NCBI GenBank assembly: GCA_017551515.1
Contig: JAFZLK010000106.1
Coordinates: forward strand, 71,723-105,441
DNA from: Bacteroidales bacterium
GTDB taxonomy: Bacteria > Bacteroidota > Bacteroidia > Bacteroidales > ML635J-15
Reading direction: 5' to 3'
Length of the DNA stretch: 33,719 nucleotides
The position numbers and the translations under genes were made by a program. Positions within the stretch are counted from its first letter, which is position 1. Each line of letters starts with the position of its first letter. Below, piece by piece: positions 17,458 to 24,824 of the stretch. Below the pieces are notes generated by a model. It had not been told where the DNA came from, made no database searches, and saw only the letters and a list, made by a program, of their open reading frames with translations.

Positions 17458-18266
17458 AAATAATTTCACCAGATGGACATATCGGCACTTTGGAATACCT
17501 GAAATCCATTTGGGAATCAAGGCATCTAACAACAGCCCTCGCAAAAGGTGAAATCAAAAACCAGTCGGCACTAAACATTTCGGGTATTTTCCTGAATATC
17601 ATACAGTCGCTCATCGGCCTTGCTGTTTATTGGATAGTTTTCGGAGTGGCAATAGGCATTGACACAGGAGAAATCCCCTACCCAATATTTGTACTTCCAG
17701 GAATCTTTATCTGGCACTACTTTTCGGCTATAACCGGATATTGCAGTAACTGTTTCATCATCAACCAAAACCTTATAAGCAAATTGTATTTCCCTCGTAT
17801 TTGCGTACCGCTATCGAAAGTTTTGGTCGGAATGGTGGACTTTATTATCGGTTTTGCCCTTTTCATCATACTTTTTATATGCTTTGGACAATCGTTTACA
17901 ATAAACTGGGCTGTTTTTCCTTTGATTATCATTGCAATAATAATTTTTGTAACAACAATCGGGCTATGGATTAGCTTCATTTCGCTGTTCTCGATGGACA
18001 CCACACGCATAGCAGCGCAGTTGACCAACTTCCTGATATTCATAACACCAGTATTCTACCCTGGCACAATAATCCCGGAAAATTTCAAGTTTATACTTTA
18101 CATAAACCCAGTAGCAGGAATCATCGAATACTCGCGCTGGTCGTTGCTTGACACACCGCTCCCCGACTACAAATATTTGATAGGCATTGGCATTTTTTTA
18201 GTCCTTGCCATATCTATTTTCTTCATTTTCAAGAAATACGAAAAAAAAATTTCAGACCTGCTATGA
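17454..18266 (+). CDS. wzm: Polysaccharide ABC exporter, permease (Wzm-like)
   Basis: A 270-residue ABC-2 type permease with about six membrane segments (first near residues 43-65, last near 240-258) and a cytosolic N-terminus (LEYLKSIWESRHL) of the type seen in O-antigen and teichoic-acid exporters. It would move undecaprenyl-linked glycan across the inner membrane with the ATPase encoded next. ATGA overlaps at both ends (17454-17457 with radA, 18263-18266 with the ATPase) indicate translational coupling. A run of nine A (18241-18249) lies near the 3' end and is a possible slippage site. The symbol is by family analogy. Confidence 0.85.
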   Translation: MKIISPDGHIGTLEYLKSIWESRHLTTALAKGEIKNQSALNISGIFLNIIQSLIGLAVYWIVFGVAIGIDTGEIPYPIFVLPGIFIWHYFSAITGYCSNCFIINQNLISKLYFPRICVPLSKVLVGMVDFIIGFALFIILFICFGQSFTINWAVFPLIIIAIIIFVTTIGLWISFISLFSMDTTRIAAQLTNFLIFITPVFYPGTIIPENFKFILYINPVAGIIEYSRWSLLDTPLPDYKYLIGIGIFLVLAISIFFIFKKYEKKISDLL

Positions 18267-19426
18267 CACAAGAAACCGCCATATCAATACGAAACCTATC
18301 GAAAGAATACTACAGGATTGAGAAATCCGGTCGATTTTCACGCAAACCGACAAAAGGCACTGGCTTCTTGGCTGTCAACAACATTAGCATCAACATAAAA
18401 AAAGGCGAAGTCATCTGTATAACAGGTCACAACGGTTCAGGAAAAAGCACACTGCTGAAGATGATTGCAGAAGTTACGCTTCCTACATCAGGCGAAATAG
18501 AAATCAACGGCAAAGTAGCATCAATCCTTGAGATAGGCATTGGTTTCCAACCCGAAATTTCTGGTTACGAAAATATTTTCCTGTCTGGCGCAATGTACGG
18601 ACTTAAAAAATCGGAAATAGAAGCAAAAATCGACCGCATCATTGACATGTTCGGCTTCCCCGAATTCATCAACACTCCTGTAAAATACTACTCATCAGGA
18701 ATGTACATGCGTCTGGCATTCTCAATTATAGTAAACATTGAAGCCGACATATATCTGTTTGACGAAGTTACAAGCGTTGGCGACACAGAATTCCGCACAA
18801 AGGTTATCCACGAAATTTCAAGACTAAAAGATAAAAATGCTACTGTTTTAATAGTCACCCACACACCGACTCTCTTTTCTAAAATTAGCGACAGATTCTT
18901 GCTTTTCGACAAGGGCACAATCAGCGTTTCCGAATCTTTAAACAATTTACAAGGAGTTGGAAATATTGACAATAGGTTACACATTAGTGGTGACAAACTT
19001 GCGCAAATCAAGGAAATACATACCAAAAATATTGATTTCGACCTTACCAATTTAAAAATTAACACCCCGACATCCGACCTTAACGCCATCTTCGACAATG
19101 ATATAGAAGTTGTCGCTACGATATGCTACAAGTCGCATGAACCAATATCCATACTATTGACCATCTGCGACATTATGGGAAACATAATAACATCGGCAAG
19201 CACAGAGCTAATGACTGGCGACACAGAAAACACAACTATAACATTCGAAATACCCAAAGGTTACCTGCATCCAGCACCACTGAGCCTAGGATTCGAAATA
19301 TTGGACAGCAACGGCAAATCCGTGGTTTCGTACCCGAATGTTATGAATATGCCTTATATGAAAAATGATTCGCTGTCAGGCTACCTGAACATGCCGATAA
19401 AAATAATGAAGGGGACTGCATTGTGA
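18263..19426 (+). CDS. wzt: Polysaccharide ABC exporter, ATPase with C-terminal glycan-binding domain (Wzt-like)
   Basis: A 387-residue protein. The ATPase part (1-235) shows Walker A GHNGSGKST (55-63), the signature YSSGMYMRLAFS (143-154), Walker B IYLFDE (163-168) and the H-loop His190. The C-terminal 140-150 residues form a beta-rich extension (for example SILLTICDIMGNIIT and GYLHPAPLSLGFEI) like the Wzt_C domain that recognises the glycan end. It pairs with the upstream permease by an ATGA overlap. No conventional terminator follows; a palindromic element begins 38 bp downstream. Confidence 0.88.
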   Translation: MTQETAISIRNLSKEYYRIEKSGRFSRKPTKGTGFLAVNNISINIKKGEVICITGHNGSGKSTLLKMIAEVTLPTSGEIEINGKVASILEIGIGFQPEISGYENIFLSGAMYGLKKSEIEAKIDRIIDMFGFPEFINTPVKYYSSGMYMRLAFSIIVNIEADIYLFDEVTSVGDTEFRTKVIHEISRLKDKNATVLIVTHTPTLFSKISDRFLLFDKGTISVSESLNNLQGVGNIDNRLHISGDKLAQIKEIHTKNIDFDLTNLKINTPTSDLNAIFDNDIEVVATICYKSHEPISILLTICDIMGNIITSASTELMTGDTENTTITFEIPKGYLHPAPLSLGFEILDSNGKSVVSYPNVMNMPYMKNDSLSGYLNMPIKIMKGTAL

Positions 19427-19463
19427 AACACAAACGCACGCTATAAAAACATTCCTCTTTCCC

Positions 19464-19612
19464 GTCATTCCAGAAGTCTGATTGAACCTGCGATACGGGA
19501 CGGGGAGCAGTGTGAAATCGACTATCCGGAATCTCCTCCTAATATGAGATTCCGTACAGACAGGCTCACAAGGCTCGTACCTGCGCCAGTTCGCTTTGTC
19601 TTACGGAATGAC
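19464..19612. repeat. 149-bp palindromic element between convergent genes
   Basis: The terminal 8-bp inverted repeats are GTCATTCC (19464-19471) and GGAATGAC (19605-19612). An internal perfect 9-bp hairpin is CGGAATCTC (19527-19535) / GAGATTCCG (19546-19554). It holds no credible ORF. It separates the plus-strand ATPase gene from the minus-strand gene that ends at 19623. It may be a REP/MITE-like element that also terminates transcription from both sides. Confidence 0.6.
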
Positions 19613-19622
19613 CGCTAGTGAT

Positions 19623-20138
19623 TTAGAACAAATTCCTTACTTCTTTCTTCAGCAATTCCAAAGCCTCCTGCGTCGGCGACTTTTCAATCTCAATCAACTT
19701 CTCGAAAACAGCTTGGCTGTAAACCATCGCATTGTCCATCGAATTCAGACCCTGAAGGCACATGTTCAGCATCTGGATTGTTCTTTCCTTTGCATTTTTT
19801 GTTGCTTCCCATGCCTCGGACGACACATAAAGTTGCTGAGACAAGTTATGTTCAAATTCAGCCCTTATCGTAATAAGCATCTGCCTGTGCAACTCCTGAA
19901 CCGTCATATTCGGCGTCTGCAAACGTACAATTACACTGTTCGGAGAAATGCGTTCCAAAAAAAGAATTATCCTTTCGTATGCCTGCAAACGAAGCGGAGT
20001 TATCGTCTTCTGGTTTTCAAGAATTATCTGTATCTTTTTGGCTTCCAAGTCTTTTTTCAACATTTGCCTTATTACCAATACTGCAGTGACTGCCACAACA
20101 ACGGCAGGAATCGTTACTAAGAGAATCTGTGAAATCAT
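19623..20138 (-). CDS. Membrane-anchored conserved Bacteroidota protein of unknown function
   Basis: A 171-residue protein with one N-terminal membrane segment (about residues 4-23) followed by a helical soluble domain. The domain carries LRLQAYERIILFLERISP (about residues 49-66), a QELHRQMLITIRAEFEHNLSQQ stretch and a short C-terminal helix. I recognise this as a recurrent small Bacteroidota protein, possibly the DUF7935 group, but know no function. It is divergent from the aminotransferase gene (90-bp shared upstream region) and convergent with the exporter ATPase gene. Confidence 0.75.
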   Translation of the reverse strand: MISQILLVTIPAVVVAVTAVLVIRQMLKKDLEAKKIQIILENQKTITPLRLQAYERIILFLERISPNSVIVRLQTPNMTVQELHRQMLITIRAEFEHNLSQQLYVSSEAWEATKNAKERTIQMLNMCLQGLNSMDNAMVYSQAVFEKLIEIEKSPTQEALELLKKEVRNLF

Positions 20139-20194
20139 TTTCTAAAACATCATTTTTTATGTATGCAATATTAAGAAATTTAATTTAAAAGAGT

Positions 20195-20202
20195 TATCTT
20201 CG
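20195..20202 (+). promoter_or_regulatory. Possible -7 box for the aminotransferase gene
   Basis: TATCTTCG is one base off TAnnTTTG and lies 26 bp before the ATG at 20229. It sits in the divergent 90-bp region. The same TTcG variant is seen before panC. Confidence 0.35.
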
Positions 20203-20228
20203 CAGACAATTTTTTTTATTCAAACACA

Positions 20229-21422
20229 ATGGAAAGAGTATCAAATAGATTACAAAAAATGGCTGTATCGGCAACGTTGGCAATGACAGCCAAGAGCCGA
20301 GAACTTCAGGCACAAGGTATTGATGTTGTTAACCTTAGCATCGGTGAGCCAGACTTCAACACTCCCGAATACATCAAGGAGGCAGCAAAGGAAGCTATAG
20401 ACCAGAACTTCTCGCACTATCCGCCAGTTCCAGGTTACGAGTCGCTGAGAAAAGCTGTTTGCACAAAATTGAAACGCGAAAACAACCTTGACTACGAACC
20501 AGCACAGATAGTTGTCTCAACTGGAGCAAAGCATTCTATTATGAACACTTTGCTTTCGATTGTTGACCCAGGCGAAGAAGTCATAATACCTGCTCCATAC
20601 TGGGTTAGCTACATAGAAATGGTTCGCTTCTGCGAAGGTGTCCCCGTAGTTGTAAAGTGCAACATCGACTCAGACTTCAAGATGACTGCAGAACAGTTGG
20701 AAAAGGCTCTCACTCCAAAGACAAGGGCTATTATCATCTGCTCACCGTCGAACCCGACAGGAAGCCTCTACAGCAAAGCCGAATTGAAGGCAATTGCCGA
20801 CGTTTTGGCAAAGCATCCGGAAGTTATCGTCATTTCCGATGAAATTTACGAACACATCAACTTCGTTGGTGAACATGAAAGCATAGCACAATTTGACGAC
20901 ATCCGCCGCCGTTGCGTTATCATCAATGGTGTATCAAAGGGCTACGCAATGACTGGCTGGAGAATCGGTTTCATCGCTGCACCACTATGGATTGCTAAGG
21001 GAGTTACCAAATTACAGGGACAGTTCACCTCTGGTGCTTGCTCAATTGCACAGAAAGCAGCCGAAGCCGCACTCAACGCAGGCAACAGCGAATGTAAGAA
21101 GATGACCAAGATTTTCAAGACTCGTCGCGACCTCGTTCTCGGTCTTTTGAAGGAAATCCCTGGACTAAAACTCAACACTCCACAGGGCGCATTCTACATT
21201 TTTGCAGAAGTTTCCGCATTCTTGGGCAAGGAAGCCGACGGTGTGAAAATCAACACATCTGATGACCTTGCAATGTACCTGCTAGAAAAAGGTCATGTTG
21301 CAACAGTAGGTGGCATATCATTTGGTTCGCCCGAATGTCTGCGCCTCTCCTACGCGACTAGCGAGGACAGACTTACCGAAGCAGTAAAGCGCATGAAGGA
21401 AGCATTGGCTAAGCTGAAATAG
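20229..21422 (+). CDS. aspC: Aspartate aminotransferase (class I/II, PLP-dependent)
   Basis: A 397-residue aminotransferase that interconverts aspartate and 2-oxoglutarate with oxaloacetate and glutamate. Visible features are the N-terminal AKSRELQAQGIDVVNLSIGEPDF segment, the SPSNPTG motif, DEIYEHI, the PLP-binding Lys237 in VSKGYAMTGWRIGF, and the C-terminal RLSYATSED with the substrate-binding Arg. It belongs to the Bacillus-type (aspB/AatA) subgroup. Length is normal. Strict aspartate specificity cannot be proven from sequence, and a broader or prephenate-type activity is possible. A nested palindrome and terminator follow. Confidence 0.92.
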   Translation: MERVSNRLQKMAVSATLAMTAKSRELQAQGIDVVNLSIGEPDFNTPEYIKEAAKEAIDQNFSHYPPVPGYESLRKAVCTKLKRENNLDYEPAQIVVSTGAKHSIMNTLLSIVDPGEEVIIPAPYWVSYIEMVRFCEGVPVVVKCNIDSDFKMTAEQLEKALTPKTRAIIICSPSNPTGSLYSKAELKAIADVLAKHPEVIVISDEIYEHINFVGEHESIAQFDDIRRRCVIINGVSKGYAMTGWRIGFIAAPLWIAKGVTKLQGQFTSGACSIAQKAAEAALNAGNSECKKMTKIFKTRRDLVLGLLKEIPGLKLNTPQGAFYIFAEVSAFLGKEADGVKINTSDDLAMYLLEKGHVATVGGISFGSPECLRLSYATSEDRLTEAVKRMKEALAKLK

Positions 21423-21441
21423 CTTTTCTCATATCAACAAC

Positions 21442-21497
21442 AATCCCGCTTATTGTCATTCTGAAATTGTTTCAGAATCTGATAAGCGGGATTTTAT
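21442..21497 (+). terminator. Nested palindrome/terminator after aspC
   Basis: The outer stem AATCCCGCTTAT (21442-21453) / ATAAGCGGGATT (21482-21493) encloses a second stem ATTCTGAAA (21458-21466) / TTTCAGAAT (21470-21478). It is followed by TTTATTT. The inner GTCATTC string also starts the 149-bp element at 19464. It is probably a REP-like repeat used as a terminator. Confidence 0.75.
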
Positions 21498-21504
21498 TTA
21501 TACT

Positions 21505-21532
21505 AAAAAAGGCCTCGGTTTCCCGAAGCCTT
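21505..21532 (-). terminator. Terminator of the 71-residue lipoprotein gene
   Basis: On the minus strand, GGCTTCGG, loop GAAA and CCGAGGCC (one G-U pair) are followed by six T (plus-strand A-run 21505-21510). It lies about 20 bp after the stop codon of the minus-strand gene. Confidence 0.85.
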
Positions 21533-21552
21533 TGGGGGGAATTTTTATAAAA

Positions 21553-21768
21553 TTATTTACACTCAAAACCAACTAAGTTTGCGAAATTTCCCTGGTTCAA
21601 ATCAGAGCATTTCTTTATACTGCTATCCTTGTCCTTATAGTCGTCAAGATTCACTTCCATTTCTTTTGAAAATCCTGCTACTGTTGCTGTGCATTTACAA
21701 GTCTTTTTGCACGATGACATAGCAAACAACAAACTAACTGCTGCCAAAATAACTAATACTTTTTTCAT
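21553..21768 (-). CDS. Small cysteine-rich lipoprotein A
   Basis: A 71-residue protein with a lipoprotein signal peptide (MKKVLVILAAVSLLFAMSSC, lipid Cys20). The mature part of about 50 residues carries CKC, then Cys54 and Cys70. It is clearly paralogous to the neighbouring 76-residue protein: nearly identical signal peptides, then CxC, a V/I-A-G turn, KKC/KNC and a C-terminal Cys. It has its own terminator. The function is unknown. A small disulfide-stabilised lipoprotein is the plain reading. Confidence 0.75.
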   Translation of the reverse strand: MKKVLVILAAVSLLFAMSSCKKTCKCTATVAGFSKEMEVNLDDYKDKDSSIKKCSDLNQGNFANLVGFECK

Positions 21769-21873
21769 TGTCTATAAATTTTTAATTATACATTCAAAAT
21801 TTCTGACCGCAAAAGAACAAAAAAAAATCACAAACGCCAAATACTTTTTTTACATTATATGGGAACGTCGGGC

Positions 21874-21908
21874 AAAAAAAATGGTTCCAGAAGTCCGGAA
21901 CCATTTTC
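21874..21908 (-). terminator. Terminator of the 76-residue lipoprotein gene
   Basis: On the minus strand, ATGGTTCC and GGAACCAT (plus-strand positions 21897-21904 and 21881-21888) close an 8-base loop, followed by a T-run (plus-strand A 21874-21880). It starts about 20 bp after the stop codon. Confidence 0.85.
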
Positions 21909-21926
21909 TTTGTTTAAATCAGTATG

Positions 21927-22157
21927 TTATTCGCACTTCATACCGCTCTTTGTTGTTTCATCGTATCCACCGATTTGCTTTTCCTGGAAATCAGCACAAT
22001 TCTTATAACCAGTTGTTCCACCAACTTCAATCTCATCAGGAGTCAATGTTGTATCTTCTACGCCAGCTATATAATACTTACATGTGCATTTCTTTGTGCA
22101 TGACGACATTGCGAACAACAAACCTGCTGCTGCCAATACTACTAATACCTTTTTCAT
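21927..22157 (-). CDS. Small cysteine-rich lipoprotein B
   Basis: A 76-residue lipoprotein, paralogue of the 71-residue gene downstream. The signal peptide MKKVLVVLAAAGLLFAMSSC has lipid Cys20. The mature region has KKCTCKYYIAG, an acidic middle (DTTLTPDEIEVGG), YKNCADF and a final MKCE. The five Cys positions match those of the neighbour. The two genes are tandem on the same strand, but each has its own terminator, so they are separately expressed. A possible -7 box (TATTTTTG on the minus strand, 22207-22214) lies upstream. The function is unknown. Confidence 0.75.
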   Translation of the reverse strand: MKKVLVVLAAAGLLFAMSSCTKKCTCKYYIAGVEDTTLTPDEIEVGGTTGYKNCADFQEKQIGGYDETTKSGMKCE

Positions 22158-22357
22158 TTTTAATACTTTTTTAAATTAAACTTATATTATCTGGGGGACA
22201 AAGTAACAAAAATATATCCGCAATACATGTTAATTTTTTGTTAAATCCGCATGCTTGACAACAATGTAGACTGCTATTCTCCACTTATTCTTACCACTAT
22301 ATCCAAGACTTAATTTCTTATATAGAAATCATTTAGAACAGCATATGACATAATCCC

Positions 22358-24448
22358 TTATTTTTCCTTCACAACTTTGATAGTCCTGCATGCGCCATCG
22401 CAAAAAACTTTCAGGAAATATACGCCATCAGCTTCTTTTTCAAACGCATTGTCCAGGCTAATATGCTTATCGCTAAAATTGTCACCGAAAACCATCCTAC
22501 CCATCATGTCGTAAATTTCTATTGAGTACTCGCCGTCAATATCATCTACATCAAGCATTAGATTATCGTGGAAAGGATTCGGATATGCCGACATGATTAC
22601 ATTCTCTGCACTCACATCAGCCGAAATATTCTGCGAATACGAAAGATCGTCAATATATATTGTATTGCCAAATCTGTTTTCGCTCTGAATGATAAGTCTG
22701 AAATTCTTTCCATTCAACTTTGAGGCAGGAACTACAAAACTATGATCAACCCATTCGCTGTGAGCTGGAATATAATCCTTTGGCTCGTCCTCAATAGAAG
22801 TTATAAGTCCACTTCCAGAAAACGAATGACCAATGCGCAAGGTGTCACCGCACGAAGTGGAATAATAGAAATTCAAAGCATCAGTATATGAATCTTCGCT
22901 TCTGCCCGCTGCTGCAACCTTAAACGAAACAACCAACGGAAGAGTATCGTTATCAATCACAATGTTAGGCATATACAACTTGTTTTTCTTCATTCCTACC
23001 CTCGAATTTCTAATCCTAACCGATTTGCCCGTATAACCCAAATTCACCTGTGTCCAGCTTTCGGTTCTTGGTTCCCACCAATTGTCACCACCTATAGCAT
23101 TAGGATTGTAATTTTCAACATAGAAGTCGTTTGTACTATTACCAGAAATCAACGGAAATGTAGATGTCTCAAAGTGCTCAGTATATGGAATTCTGTAGCC
23201 ATCTTCCTTATCATACACGCGCAATGTATTTTCCTTTGTAAGCGTATTGCCATCAACACTGTTCTCAACATATAGTTCTGTTGAGAAGCTACCGCCTGCA
23301 TTATAAGTAACTGTTGGACTTTCCTCTGTTGACGTTGCCGGTTCCCCACCGACGAAAGACCACAATCTATAGTCAACCGAAGTAGTATTATAAGTATGAT
23401 CGTTGTATGAAACAGTAGATCCTTTGCATATCATCTGCTTGCTCTGGCTGAAATCGGCAATTGGTGTACACTCTTCATTTACATAGCCATCGTTTGTACC
23501 TGTTGCAATTCTGTTTTCTTCTGTCCATAAATTATTCCTATAGGAAGCATCCGAATTAAGCGTCGCTCTCATTACCGCTGCTTGTCCGTTGGTAAACATA
23601 CGATAGCAATAGCTGTAGTCCATGAAGTTCTGCACATTGTCAAGACTACCGCATGTAACATCATTCAACACGCAGGAAGTATGCCCAATCGTATTCGGTG
23701 TATCTTCTATACCATCGTCCATATCACAGTTTTCCGCCAAACCAGGATCATTGGTGCTTCCCCACGGATGCGGAAGATTCAGATAATGCCCAGCTTCATG
23801 CGTCAACGCCCTGCTGATATAGTCGTACAACAAAATTATACCGTCCCACTGGTCTGGAGCGGTTCCAGGATAATACGACCAGCCTGCTGTATTGCCAGAC
23901 ATTGACTTTACCGTCCACACATTCAAATACTTGGAATTATCCCAGCTGCCAGCAATTTCCTTGGCATTCTCGCCTCCGTTATTGGTTGCCGACGAATATG
24001 TACGCGTAACACCCATAGTACAGTTTCCGTTAGGATCTTTACGGGCAAGGCGGAACTCAATCTTAGTATCAGCAGCTATCGGCTTGAACTCAGCCTTTAT
24101 CGAAGCCGTATCCGAACGCATTTTACGGTAATCCTTATTCATCTGAGATATAGCCGCCTGAATTGCAGCATATGAAATATTCTCATCACCATACTGATGT
24201 ACAATGTGGAAAACCACAGGAATAACACAAATGTCCTCGTCCTCGCCTTTCGGATTCTGCCGAATATACTCACGCACGAAATCGTTCAGCTTTGCCCTGT
24301 CCAACGCCACCTGCGGATTTCGCCTGACTAAATCCTCATATATCGAATCAGTTCCGCAACGGAACCAGCCTTCATCATTATCCTGCGCCATCGACCTCAG
24401 TGGCAACAGAAATATTATACCTATTAATAATATGTTCGCAATCTTCAT
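22358..24448 (-). CDS. Secreted M43 metalloprotease with T9SS sorting domain
   Basis: A 696-residue protein. The signal peptide ends near residue 21 (MAQ). The zinc-binding motif HEAGHYLNLPH covers residues 217-227 (ligands H217, H221, H227; catalytic E218). A Met-turn at M276 in NFMDYS is typical of pappalysin/cytophagalysin M43 enzymes. A PKD-like domain lies near 330-415, then a beta-sandwich (about 430-600). A type A T9SS C-terminal domain begins at YPNPF (622) and ends GVYFLKVFCDG...IKVVKEK. It is expected to be exported through the outer membrane and act on extracellular protein. Propeptide Cys residues before the domain may keep it latent (inference). It stands alone on the minus strand. 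Confidence 0.9.
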   Translation of the reverse strand: MKIANILLIGIIFLLPLRSMAQDNDEGWFRCGTDSIYEDLVRRNPQVALDRAKLNDFVREYIRQNPKGEDEDICVIPVVFHIVHQYGDENISYAAIQAAISQMNKDYRKMRSDTASIKAEFKPIAADTKIEFRLARKDPNGNCTMGVTRTYSSATNNGGENAKEIAGSWDNSKYLNVWTVKSMSGNTAGWSYYPGTAPDQWDGIILLYDYISRALTHEAGHYLNLPHPWGSTNDPGLAENCDMDDGIEDTPNTIGHTSCVLNDVTCGSLDNVQNFMDYSYCYRMFTNGQAAVMRATLNSDASYRNNLWTEENRIATGTNDGYVNEECTPIADFSQSKQMICKGSTVSYNDHTYNTTSVDYRLWSFVGGEPATSTEESPTVTYNAGGSFSTELYVENSVDGNTLTKENTLRVYDKEDGYRIPYTEHFETSTFPLISGNSTNDFYVENYNPNAIGGDNWWEPRTESWTQVNLGYTGKSVRIRNSRVGMKKNKLYMPNIVIDNDTLPLVVSFKVAAAGRSEDSYTDALNFYYSTSCGDTLRIGHSFSGSGLITSIEDEPKDYIPAHSEWVDHSFVVPASKLNGKNFRLIIQSENRFGNTIYIDDLSYSQNISADVSAENVIMSAYPNPFHDNLMLDVDDIDGEYSIEIYDMMGRMVFGDNFSDKHISLDNAFEKEADGVYFLKVFCDGACRTIKVVKEK

Positions 24449-24795
24449 AAGAAAAATTTTTGCAAAGGAACAAAAAATATTTAAAAATCCAAGAAATCAA
24501 AGATTCAATAATTTGAAGGTTTGAAGATTTCTGGCTTCTATGTTTCTGGGGATGCTAGCTTATGGTCTGGCAGTTTGCCGTTGCCACCCATGCCTTAAGG
24601 CCGTTAATGTCCTTAAAGGATTAACGATAGGGGGGCAAAACAGAATTGTCTGCCAGCGAAAAACTGCCACAGGAACTAGAACGGCGTAGCCCTCAACGAA
24701 GTTAAACGCCGTAGGCATAGAAACGGCGTATCCATAAAACTTAGAAACAGGCGAAGCCCTTAAACGGCGAAGCCATAGAAACCAGAAACTTTTAT
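24449..24795. other. Gene-free, repeat- and hairpin-rich spacer between the M43 protease and uvrB genes
   Basis: No credible gene lies here. It contains TGGCAGTTT (24568-24576) / AAACTGCCA (24661-24669), the alternative pair CTGGCAG (24567-24573) / CTGCCAG (24650-24656), the perfect palindrome GCCTTAAGGC (24592-24601) and the bulged hairpin CGTTAA...TTAACG (24602-24626). Beyond 24678 it holds the 30-bp repeat copy and several degenerate AAACGGCGnAGCC-like units up to about 24775. It also carries the divergent promoters. Confidence 0.7.
24678..24707 (+). repeat. Interspersed 30-bp repeat, copy 2
   Basis: Identical over 30 bases to 13653-13682. It is followed by shorter related units: AAACGGCGTATCC near 24721, CTTAGAAACAGGCGAAGCC near 24740 and AAACGGCGAAGCC near 24762. 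The flanks differ from those of copy 1. Confidence 0.85.
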
Positions 24796-24803
24796 TATCT
24801 TTG
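24796..24803 (+). promoter_or_regulatory. -7 promoter box of uvrB
   Basis: TATCTTTG, followed by C, lies 21 bp before the ATG at 24825. A TTG start at 24801 would fall inside this box, which argues for the ATG start. Confidence 0.6.
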
Positions 24804-24824
24804 CACTCCAATTTTAGCAAGGAA

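Noticed and set aside
19596..20120. 174-codon plus-strand frame opposite the membrane-anchored protein
   Set aside because: The minus-strand frame has a clean membrane anchor and helical domain. The plus frame is Cys/Phe/His-rich noise and starts inside the palindromic element.
21689..22174. 161-codon plus-strand frame across the small lipoprotein genes
   Set aside because: It spans two well-formed minus-strand lipoproteins and a terminator. The composition is not protein-like.
24801..24824. TTG start extending uvrB by eight residues
   Set aside because: The TTG lies in the predicted -7 box, and the family N-terminus begins at ATG 24825.
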